A stretch of 64,000 nucleotides of DNA from the NCBI GenBank assembly GCA_019217005.1, contig JAHBNG010000023.1, positions 62,001 through 126,000 of the forward strand. The letters run 5' to 3'. A program made the position numbers and the translations under genes. The stretch is from Chloroflexi bacterium TSY. Its GTDB lineage: Bacteria; Chloroflexota; Anaerolineae; Caldilineales; Caldilineaceae. Below, piece by piece: positions 46,435-57,694 of this stretch. The number at the start of each line of letters is the position of its first letter. Position 1 is the first letter of the stretch. The notes beneath the pieces were generated by a model. The model was not told where the DNA came from and searched no databases. It saw nothing but the letters and a program-made list of their open reading frames with translations.

Positions 46435-47751
46435 ATGAGACGGTGGGTAATCGTTTTAATCATTTTAATATTGGTCGGTGTTGGCGGTTTTTTCGTTTTG
46501 CAGTCCCGTGGTGGTTTGGAAGGCTTTCAGGGACAAGGTGCGGATCCAACACCAACGTTAATCCCTGCTGTACAGGACAACAATGAGATTGTGGCCGAAG
46601 CTGTGGTTGTCCCTGTGCGGTATGCTGCGCTCAGTATGACAACTGGCGGCATCGTGGCCGAGGTATTGGTAGCCGAGGGTGATTTGGTCGAGGAAGGGCA
46701 GTTGATCGCACGTCTGGACAATGAACGCCAGATCATCGCCATTGCCCAAGCCGAAGCGAGAGTGGCCAGCGTACAGGCTCGTTACGATGAGCTTGACGCG
46801 GGAACACGCCCCGAAGATATTGCGGCTGCTGTTGCTTCGGTCGATGCTGCCATGGCACGCTTGGCCCAGCTTACCGAGGAAGCGCGTCCGGCAGATGTGT
46901 CTGCTGCACAAGCCTCACTCTTTGCTGCACAAGCCTCACTTGCTCGGACTTTGGATGGTCCTGATAATGCTGATTTGATCAGTGCTCGTGCCGAGATTGA
47001 GCGGACTGAAGCTGAATTGAGCCGGGCTCAAAATGCCTACAATCGGATTAAATGGCGCAATGACATCGGAGCATTGCCCGAATCTGCCGCTTTACAGACT
47101 GCCACAATCAATTACGAGGCGGCGAAGGCGCGTTTTGACGAAGTTGTGGCAGGCGCCAAGCCCAGTGACATTGCCAGCGCTCAGGCTGAGGTTCAGCAGG
47201 CGCGAGCAAGCTTGGATCAAACAACTTCGCCCGGTTCGGACAATGAAATTGCCGCAGCGGCTGCCGAAGTACGTCGCTCTGAAGCGCAGTTGGAACTCTT
47301 GCGCGCTGGTACGCGACCAGAATTGATTGCGGCAGCCAAGGCAGATCTAATGGAAGCTCAGACGACTCTTTTGCAAAGACGAGTCGAGCTAGAGGATACA
47401 GAGTTACGGGCACCTTTTTCTGGCACGATTGCTTCCATTGATCTTCGCAGTGGCGAACAAGTGGCTGGCGGCAGACCCATTGTCCAGATGGGAGACTTTT
47501 CTGAGTGGCGCATCGAGACAGATGATCTGACTGAAATCGGTGTGGTTAACATTCAAGAAGGCGATTCGGTCGTCATTACGATTGATGCGCTCGACGATCT
47601 GGAATTGACTGGCACGGTCGTTCGCATCAGGCCGCTGGGTGAAAACAAACAAGGCGATATTACTTATACGGCAACCATTGTGCCCGATCAGTCCGACCCA
47701 CGGATTCGATGGAATATGACAGCTGCGGTGACAATTACACCGCAAAGTTAA
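46435..47751 (+). CDS. HlyD/MacA-type membrane fusion protein
   Basis: 438 residues. An N-terminal membrane helix (about 3-22) is followed by a lipoyl-like half (VRYAALSMTTGGIVAEVLVA then EGDLVEEGQLIARLDNE), a long coiled-coil hairpin of about 200 residues with Ala-rich repeats (TRPEDIAAAVASVDAAMARL), and the second lipoyl/barrel half (LRAPFSGTIASIDLRSGEQV). It is the adaptor of an ABC export system with the permease and ATPase encoded downstream (47763-51669 and 52006). The coiled coil is longer than in MacA of E. coli. Confidence 0.88.
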   Translation: MRRWVIVLIILILVGVGGFFVLQSRGGLEGFQGQGADPTPTLIPAVQDNNEIVAEAVVVPVRYAALSMTTGGIVAEVLVAEGDLVEEGQLIARLDNERQIIAIAQAEARVASVQARYDELDAGTRPEDIAAAVASVDAAMARLAQLTEEARPADVSAAQASLFAAQASLARTLDGPDNADLISARAEIERTEAELSRAQNAYNRIKWRNDIGALPESAALQTATINYEAAKARFDEVVAGAKPSDIASAQAEVQQARASLDQTTSPGSDNEIAAAAAEVRRSEAQLELLRAGTRPELIAAAKADLMEAQTTLLQRRVELEDTELRAPFSGTIASIDLRSGEQVAGGRPIVQMGDFSEWRIETDDLTEIGVVNIQEGDSVVITIDALDDLELTGTVVRIRPLGENKQGDITYTATIVPDQSDPRIRWNMTAAVTITPQS

Positions 47752-47762
47752 GGAAGTATCCA

Positions 47763-50700
47763 ATGATTTCTCCGCGTTGGCGCAAAGTGCTGCGCGATCT
47801 ATGGTCGAATAAGACTCGTACAATTCTCGTGCTGCTCTCCATTAGTGTTGGTGTGACTGCGCTGGGAATGGCAATGGGGTCACAAGTAATTGTTGATCAG
47901 AGCCTACCTAATGCGTATGCTGCGGTCAATCCGGCGAGTGGCACAATTTTTACATTGACCACCTTCGATGACGAGATGATTCGCTCCATCAGGTCGATGC
48001 CAGAAGTGGCAGAGGCCGAAGGACGTCGTCTTGTTAATCTACGCTTTCTGGCCAAGAATGGCGAATGGCGTAGCATTCAGGTGAACGCGATTCCAGATTA
48101 TGATGACGTCACGATCAACGAGATCAACCCTGAGGAAGGTGAATATCCGCCCCCTCATCGCGCAATGTTGATCGAACGCGCTTCGTTTGCCGACTCATTG
48201 GGATTGGGTGACGTTACAATTGGTGATACTCTTCTAGTTGAGTCGCCGAGTGGCAAAAAGCGGGAAATGCAGATTGCGGGCAGCGTACACGATATGAGCC
48301 AATTGCCCGCGTTTATCAACGGCTCTGGATATGGTTATATCACCTTTGAAACGCTGAAGTGGCTGGGCGAGCCAGAAGATTTTAACCAGGTTGTCTTTGT
48401 GGTCGAGGAAAATCCGCTCGATCAGGAGCACATTACGCAGGTTGGTAAACTGATTCAGGACAAGCTGGAAAAAGGTGGCGAGTCGGTGATTTTTACGCTG
48501 ATTTTTCCACCTGGTGAGCATCCGGCACAGAATTTTTTGAACGCGCTTTCTCTGATTTTGGGGGCGGTTGCTCTTCTTGCACTGATTCTAAGCGGGTTTC
48601 TGATTATCAACACGCTTTCGTCGATCTTGACCCAGCAAGTACGCCAAATCGGCATTATGAAGGCCATCGGTGGCCGCACCTATCAGATTACGAGCATGTA
48701 TTTCGTGCTCGTGCTGATCTTTGGTCTACTTTCACTCTTCATTGCTGTTCCGCTGGGGGCATTTGGTGCACTCGGTGTGACATCGCTCTTTGCTGGTTTT
48801 CTCAATTTTGATATAACTTTACTTTCTGGTAAAAGAAAAGAGATGAGGTGAGAAATGTGACAAAAAGCGGTTAGCAGTTCATCCAAAAGGTAGAGAACCC
48901 AAAAAGGAGGAAGGAATGCTAACCGCGCCAGAAATAACTATAGCAGTACTGATGAATGTATTGCAAGTAACGCCGATGGGAACAAACGTAAATGTAATGC
49001 GTCTGATGTGGGCAATGCTGAATGGGTCGTTTCTGGAAAGTCGAGGAGCAATCCATAGCGCATTGAAAGAAAGCGGGTTTGAAGATGAGGAGCCCGGCGA
49101 AGCTGGTGGAGCTTTCGATATGGATCATGGGATATCACAAGTCTGCTGGGGTCGTGGCAAGAAGAAGTGGAAAGGGAATGGGAGGCAAAAAAGTTAGAAG
49201 GGTACCGAGTGAAAAGCATAGATATCACAGGGTTCTGGCGACCGAAGCTGCAAGGGAAAGTGAACCGACTCTATAACTCAACGGCTCGTCGGCATTGCCC
49301 GCGCTCATCTTTGGAGTGATGATAAGCTCGGGGGAGATAGGCGGGAAGCGAGTGCCACTGCTCAAGGCAATCATGAGATGCACGGTTGGAACAAAGGAAA
49401 GTGAGTTTCGGAAAAAGCTGCTGACAGAGACGAAGAAATCACTGGAGTCAGACGAAGTGGCGGTGGTCGATGCCGGGTTTACAATCAGAGAAATGCTAGA
49501 AAGCGGCATCGACCGATTTGTCCTGCGGGAAGCCATTAACTGCACAGTGCGCCGCAATGAGTTCCCCAAACGCAAAGGAAAAGGCAGACCACCTGAATAT
49601 GGTGATATTGTGCGTCCGCTCTCGCAGCTATAAGGGAAAGCGACTCGAGGCTACAACTCCGGACTCGTCTGGTCGCTTTCTATAGTGGTCGCCTGATTTG
49701 CTATCAAGCATGGCACAATCTCGTCCCCAGAACAACCAAGGTGGATACAGCCAACCGTACCTACTCGATTTACGTCATTCAGGATCCGGCCTACAACACA
49801 CCTTTGGTTTTGGCGACCGTTATGACTTTGCAGCCTGAAACCATTTATCTTGTCTACCTGGAACGCTGGCCTGTTGAACCTCCCCCCCTTGGCTTCCAAG
49901 CAGATGATTGGCTTACATCGTCAATTTGTTCATGCCGATGAGGCTTGTTTCCGCTTACCTGAACTGGGGCTGCTGGCTGGCAATCTTCTTTCCCATTTAG
50001 CCGCTTCTCTTCCTCCCATACCGACTGGCTACTGGGATCGAGAGCCTCAAGCCACTCCCGGCAGGCTGCGCCGCGTTCTCTCGAGTGCTCTTTTTCCAAC
50101 TCCCGACCAACTCGACCCTGACTTTCGGAAAAAGGCCTCGGTTTCACACCATTTCCCTAAAGGCGTTCTCGCTCATCGCCGCCTCAATGCCGCTGCTTAA
50201 ACTAGCCGAGCACTATTTTTACATTTTATCCCGTTTTTTCAGGGTGGATTCTTTTTTCCGCCCCTTTCGGTTTGCCCTTTGTCACTCAAGCCTTTACCAG
50301 AAAGTAAAGTATAACCGGCCTTCAGCTGGAACCACAAGTCGTATTGATCCAAACGGTGATCGCGCTCAGCGCGCCAGTTCTTGCTGCCATCATTCCGATT
50401 CTATGAGGGGTGACGGTGAGCGTTCGCGAGGCAATAAGCGAGCAGGGTCTCGGCAAGGGGCGTTTTGGGCGCGGCTTGATCGATCGATTTGTGCTGGGTT
50501 TGCGCCGTGTGATTCCGATGGAGAGACCGGCACAAATCTCGCTGCGCAATACGTTTCGACGCAAAGCGCGGCTGACGCTGACGTTGATCACGCTATCGTT
50601 AGCCAGTGCGATCTTTATTTCGATCTTCAGTGTGCGCGCGTCGCTCCAACAGACGTTGGATGATGGATTGAAATATTTCGACTATGATATTCAGATCATC

Positions 50701-51669
50701 TTTGACCGTCCCTATCGCACCGACCGCATTCAGCGTCAAGTTTCTAGCTTGCCTGGGGTTGAGGGGGTAGAATCCTGGGGCTTTGCCTCGGCGCGACGAG
50801 TGCGACCAGATGAGACGGAGAGCGATAGCATTATTGTCTATGCGCCGGAACCCGATACCACGATGCTCAATCCAATTTTGGTTCGGGGACGTTGGCTGCA
50901 AGCGGATGATACCAATGCCATTGTGATCAACACAGATGTCCTGAGAAACGAAGATGATATTGACGTTGGTAGCACAGTGACTTTTGATATCGAGGGCAAG
51001 GAAAACGATTGGGTTGTAGTCGGCATTGTGCGCGGTGTTCTCTCTGGGCCAAATGCATTTATCAACTTTGAGCACTTTGGTCGCGTCACCAACGCAGTAA
51101 ATCGCGCCCAGATCTCTCAAGTGCGCTTGACCGACCGCAGCGCAGAGAATCAGTCGATCCGCGGTCAAGAATTAGAAGAAGAATATCGACGCAGTGGCTT
51201 TCGCGTGCAGCAAATGCAGACGATTGCTCAACTGCGCACAATTATATCGTCGATCTTCAACGTAATTATCATTTTTATGCTCTTTATGGCTGTTTTGTTG
51301 GGATTTGTAGGTGGGCTTGGGTTGATGGGCACCATGAGCATCAATGTGATCGAACGGACGCGCGAGATCGGTGTTATGCGTGCGATTGGCGCGTCGGATC
51401 GGTCGGTGCTGCGTATTGTGTTATTAGAAGGGATGGTTATTGGATTGATCAGTTGGTTGATCGGTGGGTTGATTGCCTTGCCAGCCAGTAATCTCTTGAC
51501 AAATGCCGTGGGCGTGCAGCTTTTGCAGGCGGCCCCCAGCTACATCTTTTCAACAAGTGGCGCAGTTTTATGGCTCTTTATTATTTTGATTCTGGCTCTT
51601 CTGGCCAGCTTCTTACCCGCTCGCGGTGCGTCACGCTTAACAGTGCGCGAAGTGTTAAGTTATGAGTGA
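47763..51669 (+). pseudogene. MacB/FtsX-type ABC export permease split by an IS and a nonsense codon
   Basis: Start ATG 47763 (MISPRWRKVLRDLW), N-terminal helix VLLSISVGVTALGMAMGS, extracellular MacB core and FtsX helices up to LFAGFLNFDI. A 1493-bp IS then enters. Cutting it with one TATAA restores LNFD-ITGLQLEPQVV, but TGA at 50404-50406 (CGA or TGG would fit) breaks the frame again. From GTG 50410 it continues through SLRNTFRRKARLTLTLITLS and FtsX-type ends to 51669. Two FtsX units make about 800 residues. Partner genes are the HlyD protein upstream and the ATPase at 52006. Confidence 0.88.
48817..50309 (+). mobile_element. Decayed IS in the permease gene, family unassigned (1493 bp)
   Basis: 17-bp perfect inverted repeats CTTTACTTTCTGGTAAA and TTTACCAGAAAGTAAAG, flanked by TATAA on both sides (48812-48816, 50310-50314). 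Inside are scrambled frames of one transposase: start at 48916 (MLTAPEITIAVLMN), then IGGKRVPLLKAIMRCTVGTK, VAVVDAGFTIREMLESGID with a DDE-type Asp, and HPxG-like SVSHHFPKGVLAHRR near 50190. Multiple frameshifts make it inactive. Family not recognised with confidence. Confidence 0.82.
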
Positions 51670-52005
51670 CGACATATTGTATGGTACGTTATTTGGATCA
51701 ACTTGAGAACCGGAGTTTTCGCCCAATCCATCTGCCGGGAAGGGGTCAGAAACAAGCTGCCTAACAAGTCTATCTGTGGCCCATTCCCGGTAGATTAACT
51801 ACTCTAATTTCCAAGTTGATTTCGGTATGGTTTAGAAATAGTTGGGTTGTATGGAGCTTATTGACGTTCGTGATCATTTCTGCTAGCGAAGCGAAAGATT
51901 ATCTGTAGGTCATCCTATTGGCGTGATATGGCTGCCCAAATCCTCATAGAATAACCTACTACGAAACCAGCGGATACAAAAGATTCACTCTGATTCATAG
52001 AGGGT
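51670..52005. other. Spacer without a supported gene
   Basis: 336 bp between permease and ATPase genes. I see no inverted repeat family, no open frame with a ribosome binding site and no terminator. It includes AATCCATCTGCCGGGAAGGG (51724-51743) and CCATTCCCGGTAGATTAACT (51781-51800), a partial inverted pair, which may be a degenerate element. Confidence 0.45.
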
Positions 52006-52839
52006 ATGATGTTTAAATCACTTTTTCAACGTAGTTCCACCAATGGTGAGGCACCAGAGACGACAGGGAGAATGAATGGTGTTTCTATACCAAATAATGA
52101 GCGCCTCATCCATCTGATCGATGTGGAAAAGGCATATGAGACACCTACCGGGCCATTTTTGGCGCTGAAAGACATCGACTTGCAGATTGGAAACGGCGAG
52201 TTTGTGGCTGTAGTCGGCAAGTCGGGTAGCGGTAAGTCGACGTTAATTAACATGATTACCGGCATTGACCGGCCAACAGCGGGCGAAATCCATGTTGCAG
52301 GGACGCCAATTCATAATTTGAGTGAAGGCAAGATGGCGGAATGGCGGGGGCGCAATGTGGGCGTAATCTTTCAATTTTTCCAGCTTTTGCCCATGCTCTC
52401 GTGTGTAGAAAACATTATGCTGCCTATGGACTTCTGCAACGTGTACAAATCTAGCGAACGTCGCGAGAAGGCACTTCATCTACTCGATCTGGTCGAGATG
52501 GTGGACCATGCCGATAAGCTGCCATCTGCTGTGTCGGGCGGTCAACAACAGCGTGTGGCCATCGCACGTGCGATGGCGAATGATCCCCCGCTCTTGGTGG
52601 CGGATGAGCCGACTGGCAACCTGGATTCGAAGACGGCTGATTCCGTTTTTGAACTCTTCGAAGGACTCATCGGCGAAGGGAAGACCATCCTCATGGTGAC
52701 GCACGATACAGAGCTTGCGAGCCGGGTAACGCGCGAAATTACAATTACGGATGGCGAGATTTCAGATGAGACGCGACGTACCTTAGACGAGGCATCAATT
52801 CCAGAGCCGGTTATGGTGATGGATGTCGAGAATATATGA
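52006..52839 (+). CDS. LolD/MacB-type ABC transporter ATPase
   Basis: 277 residues with an N-terminal tail of about 28. Walker [16 protein letters not shown] (about 70), Q-loop [13 protein letters not shown], signature [15 protein letters not shown], Walker [14 protein letters not shown], and the THD switch are all intact. The ATPase powers MacB-type permeases with an HlyD adaptor, here at 46435 and 47763. It ends with ATGA, overlapping the start codon of the following glycosyltransferase-like gene. Confidence 0.92.
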   Translation: MMFKSLFQRSSTNGEAPETTGRMNGVSIPNNERLIHLIDVEKAYETPTGPFLALKDIDLQIGNGEFVAVVGKSGSGKSTLINMITGIDRPTAGEIHVAGTPIHNLSEGKMAEWRGRNVGVIFQFFQLLPMLSCVENIMLPMDFCNVYKSSERREKALHLLDLVEMVDHADKLPSAVSGGQQQRVAIARAMANDPPLLVADEPTGNLDSKTADSVFELFEGLIGEGKTILMVTHDTELASRVTREITITDGEISDETRRTLDEASIPEPVMVMDVENI

Positions 52840-52889
52840 GCAACCAGGAGAAGAAGCAGATACAACGCACCCCAGAACATCGTGTTCGA

Positions 52890-52964
52890 GTGTGTCCCAC
52901 AAAGTGTGTAAATGGACGCCGCTCAGCCAGAGAATTGGCTGCGCTTACACACTTTGGGACACAC
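52890..52964. repeat. R2 inverted-repeat element, copy 2 (in glycosyltransferase-like gene)
   Basis: GTGTGTCCCACAAAGTGTGT on the left and ACACACTTTGGGACACAC on the right, 75 bp, same length as at 7452. A 77-bp removal would restore the host frame, so the true insertion includes 2 bp of duplication or slippage; I cannot see a clean duplication. Confidence 0.75.
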
Positions 52965-53898
52965 TCCCTCTTGTTCAACGTAGCGTTTTATTGATTCTTT
53001 TCCTCTTGCTCGCCTTTTTCTACTCAGTTGTCAATCCTCCTTACGAAGCGCCTGATGAAGTTGGACACTTTGGTTACATTCTTCATCTACGTCAGACCTA
53101 CGAACTACCACGCCAACAGGTAGGCGTTTTCGGATCTGCATAGCATCCACCACTTTACTACTTGCTTGCGGCCACTCTGTCATTACCGGCACATATTGAT
53201 GATCAGACAGGCATCTATCAACCAAATCCTCAATTTATGTGGCGATCTGGCGGAGGCGATGATGTCAATATTGCTCTTCATCATACAGCAGAAACCTTTC
53301 CTTATCGTGGTCATTCTCTATTGCTGCATCTATCTCGCTTAACATCTGTATTGATGGGAGCAGGAACAGTTATTCTCATTCTGTTGATCGGACGAGTGAT
53401 TTTCCCAAAGAATCCAGAAATCGGCACATTTGCAGCATGTCTTACGGCACTAAATCCCCAGTTCTTATTCATCAGTGGTTCGATCAATAACGACAATTTG
53501 TTAATTCTGACCGCAACAGGGTTTTGCTTCCACCTGCTCTGTACGCTTAAAAATCCTGAATCAACTCAAAATTGGCTTTACAGCAGTCTCTGGATCAGCC
53601 TGGCAACCCTATCTAAGGTACTCGATAGTTGTGAAATGAATATTTTCCAAATTTGACAAAAGAGACAAAAGTCATCTCAATAGATTGCATCAAGAAAAAA
53701 GTGCGAAAAAGGAGCCATCAAGATGCAATTGCCGATAGTGAATGTAGCGCCACTGGTCAGGGAGCATAGCGAAACCTTTCGTTCAGTATTTGCCAATCGT
53801 AAACAGTTTCGCCACTTTGAAAACTATCTGACGGGTCTGATGGTCTTGGACAACAAAAGCATGGCAAATATTGCCCGTTGCATTCTAGATAGTGCAGA

Positions 53899-55205
53899 TA
53901 AGGCCAATCCAAAAAATAAAATATACGCGAGAAGGTGTTAAACTAGCTCTCCAAAAGGAGCAAAAATGACAATCTCGCCAGAAATGGTTGAAGTCTTGAA
54001 AGAGACGAAGGCCATGTTAAGTGGATACGAAAGAAGGCACTTCATGGCCCAAACGGTCAAAACGATATGCGAAGGGAGTCCGACGAAAGCAGAACGAGAG
54101 TTGGGCTGGAATCGGGCGACGATAGCCAAAGCCCTGGAAGAACTAGAAGGCGGCTTCTGTTATGTCGACCAAAGCCACCGACGTGGTCGCAAAAAAGCCG
54201 AAGACCATATCCCCACTTTACTGGCCGATATGGTTGAAATCGCCGATCAATTCAGCCAGACCGATCCCACCTTTCGACCCCCCCAATTGTACACTCGACT
54301 AACCGCCGCCGAAATGCGTACCCAGCTCATCGAGCAGAAAGGATACACAGATGAGGAATTGCCTGGCGAAGAGGCCATCCGCTTGAAGCTCAATGAGTTA
54401 GGCTATGGCTCAAACCGGGTCAAAAAAAGTCAACCAGTGAAAAAGATCCCAGAGACCGATGCGATCTTTGATAGAATTCATCAGATCAATCAAGAAGCGG
54501 ATGCAGACGAGACGGTTCTGCGCCTCTCTTGGGATGCCAAAGCGACGATTTTACTTGACCGTTTCTCGAGAGAAGGGATAAGTCGAGTGGTTGTCAAAGC
54601 GCTCGATCATGACTTTCAAGATAAGAAGACCGAGAAAGTCACTCCTTTTGGCATTTACCTCCCTTCAACCAAGGAACTCTTTCTTTACTTGACTCAGTCG
54701 AAAGTGACTAGTGACTTTATTGTCGACTGCCTGATTGATTTTTGGGAAAGCGTACGTGAACACTTTCCTCATGTCAAGACCCTCGTGATCAATCAGGACA
54801 ATGGTCCCGAAAATCATACCCGTCGGACTCAGTTTATGTATCGTCTCACTCAGTTTGTTGAGCACTATCGTCTCTCTATTCAGCTCGCCTGCTACCCTCC
54901 TTATCACAGTAAATACAACCCCATCGAACGGGTTTGGGGCCATCTTGAAAAACACTGGAACGGTTCTCTTCTCGATTCTCTTGAGACCGTTCTCAATTTT
55001 GCCCGTTCTTTTCGCTTTAACCAACTACAACCCTTCGTTCACCTGAATTCCACTCTTTATGAGACCGGCGTCAAACTCACTCAGAAAGAGATGGACCGTT
55101 TGGAACAACGCTTCCAACGTTTACCTGGTTTAGAAAAATGGTTTGTCCTTATTCCCCCTCTCCATTCTCTCGTTCGCGTATAATTATTTTTTTGGTTTAG
55201 CCTAA
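53899..55205 (+). mobile_element. ISAzo13-type insertion sequence, copy 2 (1307 bp)
   Basis: Ends TAAGGCCAATCC and GGTTTAGCCTAA. Removing 53899-55205 joins ILDSAE-TNISRYLSEAPW in the host transposase without any duplicated base, as in copy 1. Contains one intact transposase gene. Confidence 0.9.
53966..55183 (+). CDS. ISAzo13-family transposase, intact
   Basis: 405 residues with a ribosome binding site AAAAGGAG before the ATG. An N-terminal helix-turn-helix region (ELGWNRATIAKALEELEGGF) is followed by an RNase-H-fold catalytic domain: SRVVVKALDHDFQ (with first acidic residue), VINQDNGPENHTRR (second Asp), and YPPYHSKYNPIERVWGHLEK (final Glu). This is the Rhodopirellula-type DDE (PF07592) of ISAzo13. 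Compared with copy 1 it lacks the A-run slip and differs at only a few residues. Likely active. Confidence 0.9.
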   Translation: MTISPEMVEVLKETKAMLSGYERRHFMAQTVKTICEGSPTKAERELGWNRATIAKALEELEGGFCYVDQSHRRGRKKAEDHIPTLLADMVEIADQFSQTDPTFRPPQLYTRLTAAEMRTQLIEQKGYTDEELPGEEAIRLKLNELGYGSNRVKKSQPVKKIPETDAIFDRIHQINQEADADETVLRLSWDAKATILLDRFSREGISRVVVKALDHDFQDKKTEKVTPFGIYLPSTKELFLYLTQSKVTSDFIVDCLIDFWESVREHFPHVKTLVINQDNGPENHTRRTQFMYRLTQFVEHYRLSIQLACYPPYHSKYNPIERVWGHLEKHWNGSLLDSLETVLNFARSFRFNQLQPFVHLNSTLYETGVKLTQKEMDRLEQRFQRLPGLEKWFVLIPPLHSLVRV

Positions 55206-55953
55206 GACGAATATATCACGGTATTTGAGTGAAGCTCCTTGGCGAGCCGAAAAACTCAATGATGAGCGTATAGGTTACATGAAGTCAGAGACAGCACAAT
55301 ACCAACGTTCAGAGTCAGAATCGGTATTAGCGATTGACGATACACTATGTGAACACGTGGGAAGTCTGTTCGAGTATATCGATACACACTACAATCATAG
55401 CAATGGTCAGCATCCACTGGCTCATAACTTAGTCACAAGTCACTATGTCAGTGGCGCTGTTCGTTTTCCGGTCGATGCAAGTATCTACCGACGGTACGAA
55501 GAGTTTACCGACTGGGAAGCATTTGTGGAAAACCATTTCCCAGTGACTGAGATTCCCAAGAAAAAGAAAGAACGAACCGCTTTTCATAAACGAGTGGATA
55601 GCCACCTATTAACTGACCCCGCCTTTCGAGGGCTAGACGAAGCGTTTAAGACCAAGATAACCATTGCCAGTGAACTGGTTGAAAAAGCTGTTGAACGAAC
55701 CCTTATCTTTGGTTGGGCTCTCTTCGATGGTTGGTATCTCGCTCCAGATCTTCTAGCTGTACTCGATCGTCTGAATAAAGATTGGATCAGCATCTTGAAG
55801 TGCAATCGCAATCTGGAGACAAATAGCTTTCGTTTGCGAGATGAAGACGGTCAGCCGATAACTTTCGAGGGGCCACATATTAAAGTCAAAGAGTTGGTCC
55901 CCTACATCCCCCAGAATGCCTACAAACCTGTCACCATTGATGGTCGTACTTAC

Positions 55954-56108
55954 GGGGTGGTTCATTTTAGGCGGACAATTAGGTTTACATTTTTGCAAAG
56001 AGAAAAGATGTTTATATTTTCTACTTTGAGCCATGCTCAGGCAGAAAATGACCTCATATAGATTTTTATCTATGTATCAAAAGTGTAAACCTAATTCTGA
56101 ACCACCCC
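55954..56108. mobile_element. R7 MITE-like element, copy 3 (in transposase), 155 bp
   Basis: GGGGTGGTTCATTTTAGGCG to TAATTCTGAACCACCCC. GTACTTAC flanks both sides (55946-55953, 56109-56116), 8 bp. Inserted in the IS4/IS701-like transposase just upstream of its last third. Confidence 0.92.
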
Positions 56109-57694
56109 GTACTTACTATACCTTTACCATGACTGTGCGTATCCCTTCTATCGGCAAGGTACGCATCGTGATTAGTTTTGATAATCCTGAATTGCAAGGC
56201 AATTAGGCCGTTTTAGTGACCAATCGCACTGATTGTAATGCCAAACGCATTCTCTCGATTTACCTGCTTCGTTGGCCTATCGAGACGGTTTATCAGGATG
56301 GTAAACAACTGCTTGGCCTTGATGAATATTGCATGCGAACTGCCCACGCCTTTCAAAAACATTGGTCTCTGGTCTTCGTGGCTTATTCTCTCTTGCACCT
56401 TGATTGTTTGGGACCATCATTGGCTAAAACTCAATTCTCGCCCAGCAAATCCCTTGGTGAGGCTACTCGGCAGCAAGCTCAGTCACTAATTCAAGATCTC
56501 ATCTTGACTGCACATCATGCCTTGAATGACGGACAGGAGATTGCAGAGGTCTTCGCTACCCTTTTCGCCAAACAGCAGGCCTGCTCTGCTTAATTTTGAC
56601 TTTGTCAAATCCGGCACCTGCTCAAAATACAACTATCGAGTAAGGTAAATGGCCTGTTATTCGGCCTTATTCTTGGGCTTTTTCTTGTCGTTTTCGCTAT
56701 TCAGCGTCGCTCTCTCTCGTTTCTACTGCGGAATGGAGCAGCGGTGGCAGTACCTATTTTGGTTTTGACCGGTTGGTGGTTTATCCGCAATTGGAGATTA
56801 TATGGTGATCTGCTGGGTTGGTCTGCCTATGTAGAGGTATTTCGCGTCAATTTGCGGTCAAGTTTGCTAACGGGGAACGACATTCGGCACTTCTTTTCGA
56901 CACAATTCAACTCATTTTGGGGTCGTTTTGGGTGGATGAACATTTGGTCTCCTTCGTGGTTTTATATGTGGATCCGACTCTTAATGACAATGGCTTTGGT
57001 GGGGTTATTTGTCTTTGTGGTTCGATGCTGGAGGAAGCTCAGTTCTTTTCAGCAGCTCGCAACCGGAACATTGCTTTTGATGTCTTTCACATATGAATCA
57101 TATATGCTCTGGGCGATTACTAAATTCAACGATTCCTGGTACCAAGGCCGCTATATCTTTCCAATCATTGCGCCGCTCATGTTGCTAATGAGTATTGGAC
57201 CCTCTTATTCAACAATTCCAGAGCCCAAATGGCGGGCTTGGCTGCTACCGCATCAAACAGACTACCAGTTTGGAGATTCATTCTTGCTGCGAGGATACGA
57301 GTTGGAAACAGGCGGGTTGCAACTTGTGCTGAATCTCTATTGGCAGGCGAAAGGAGAACCAGATTTCAATTATTCTGCATTTGTTCATCTGCTTGATGAG
57401 AATGATAATATTCTGATACAAGATGATCATGCGCCGGGGGAATCAGTTGGATATCCACCAAAGGTCTGGCAGAATGAAGATATTGTTGTGGGGCGGTATA
57501 CATTGGAATCACCTGCGAATCTTCCAATCAACCGATATCGGCTTCGTGTCGGGTTGTACAACTGGGAAACCGGACAACGATTAAAGGTATATTCCGACGA
57601 TGAGTATGTAGGTGAGTACGTGATTTTAAGTGAGTGACATGTTGATTCACTCACTTCACAGAGCCAAAAGATATAACAAGAATCAGGACAGACT

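Larger units (their letters stand above)
53620..56641 (+). mobile_element. IS4/IS701-like transposon carrying two further insertions
   Basis: Terminal inverted repeats ACTCGATAGTTGT and ACAACTATCGAGT, with AAGGT on both sides (53615-53619 and 56642-56646). Its transposase (from ATG 53723, LVREHSETFRSVFANRKQFR; later YLSEAPWRAEKL, ESVLAIDDTLCEH, YLLRWPIETVYQDGKQLLGL) is cut by an ISAzo13-type element at 53899-55205 and by R7 at 55954-56108, and has a TAG at 56204-56206. Without inserts it is about 1.55 kb, the normal size. It is itself inserted in a glycosyltransferase-like gene. Confidence 0.88.
52836..57637 (+). pseudogene. Polytopic membrane glycosyltransferase-like gene destroyed by nested insertions
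   Basis: Starts within the ATPase stop (ATGA). After 18 codons R2 enters (52890). The body then reads VLLILFLLLAFFYSVVNPPY and EAPDEVGHFGYIL, a pattern of GT-C (ArnT/PMT-like) mannosyltransferases with an acidic pair in the first loop. TAG at 53141-53143 interrupts before HPPLYYLL. A 3-kb transposon block (53620-56641) is then inserted after LATLSKV, with NGLLFGLILG following, and the end carries a soluble beta-domain (GDSFLLRGYELETGG, YWQAKGEPD). At least three lesions. Originally about 620 residues. Confidence 0.85.
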
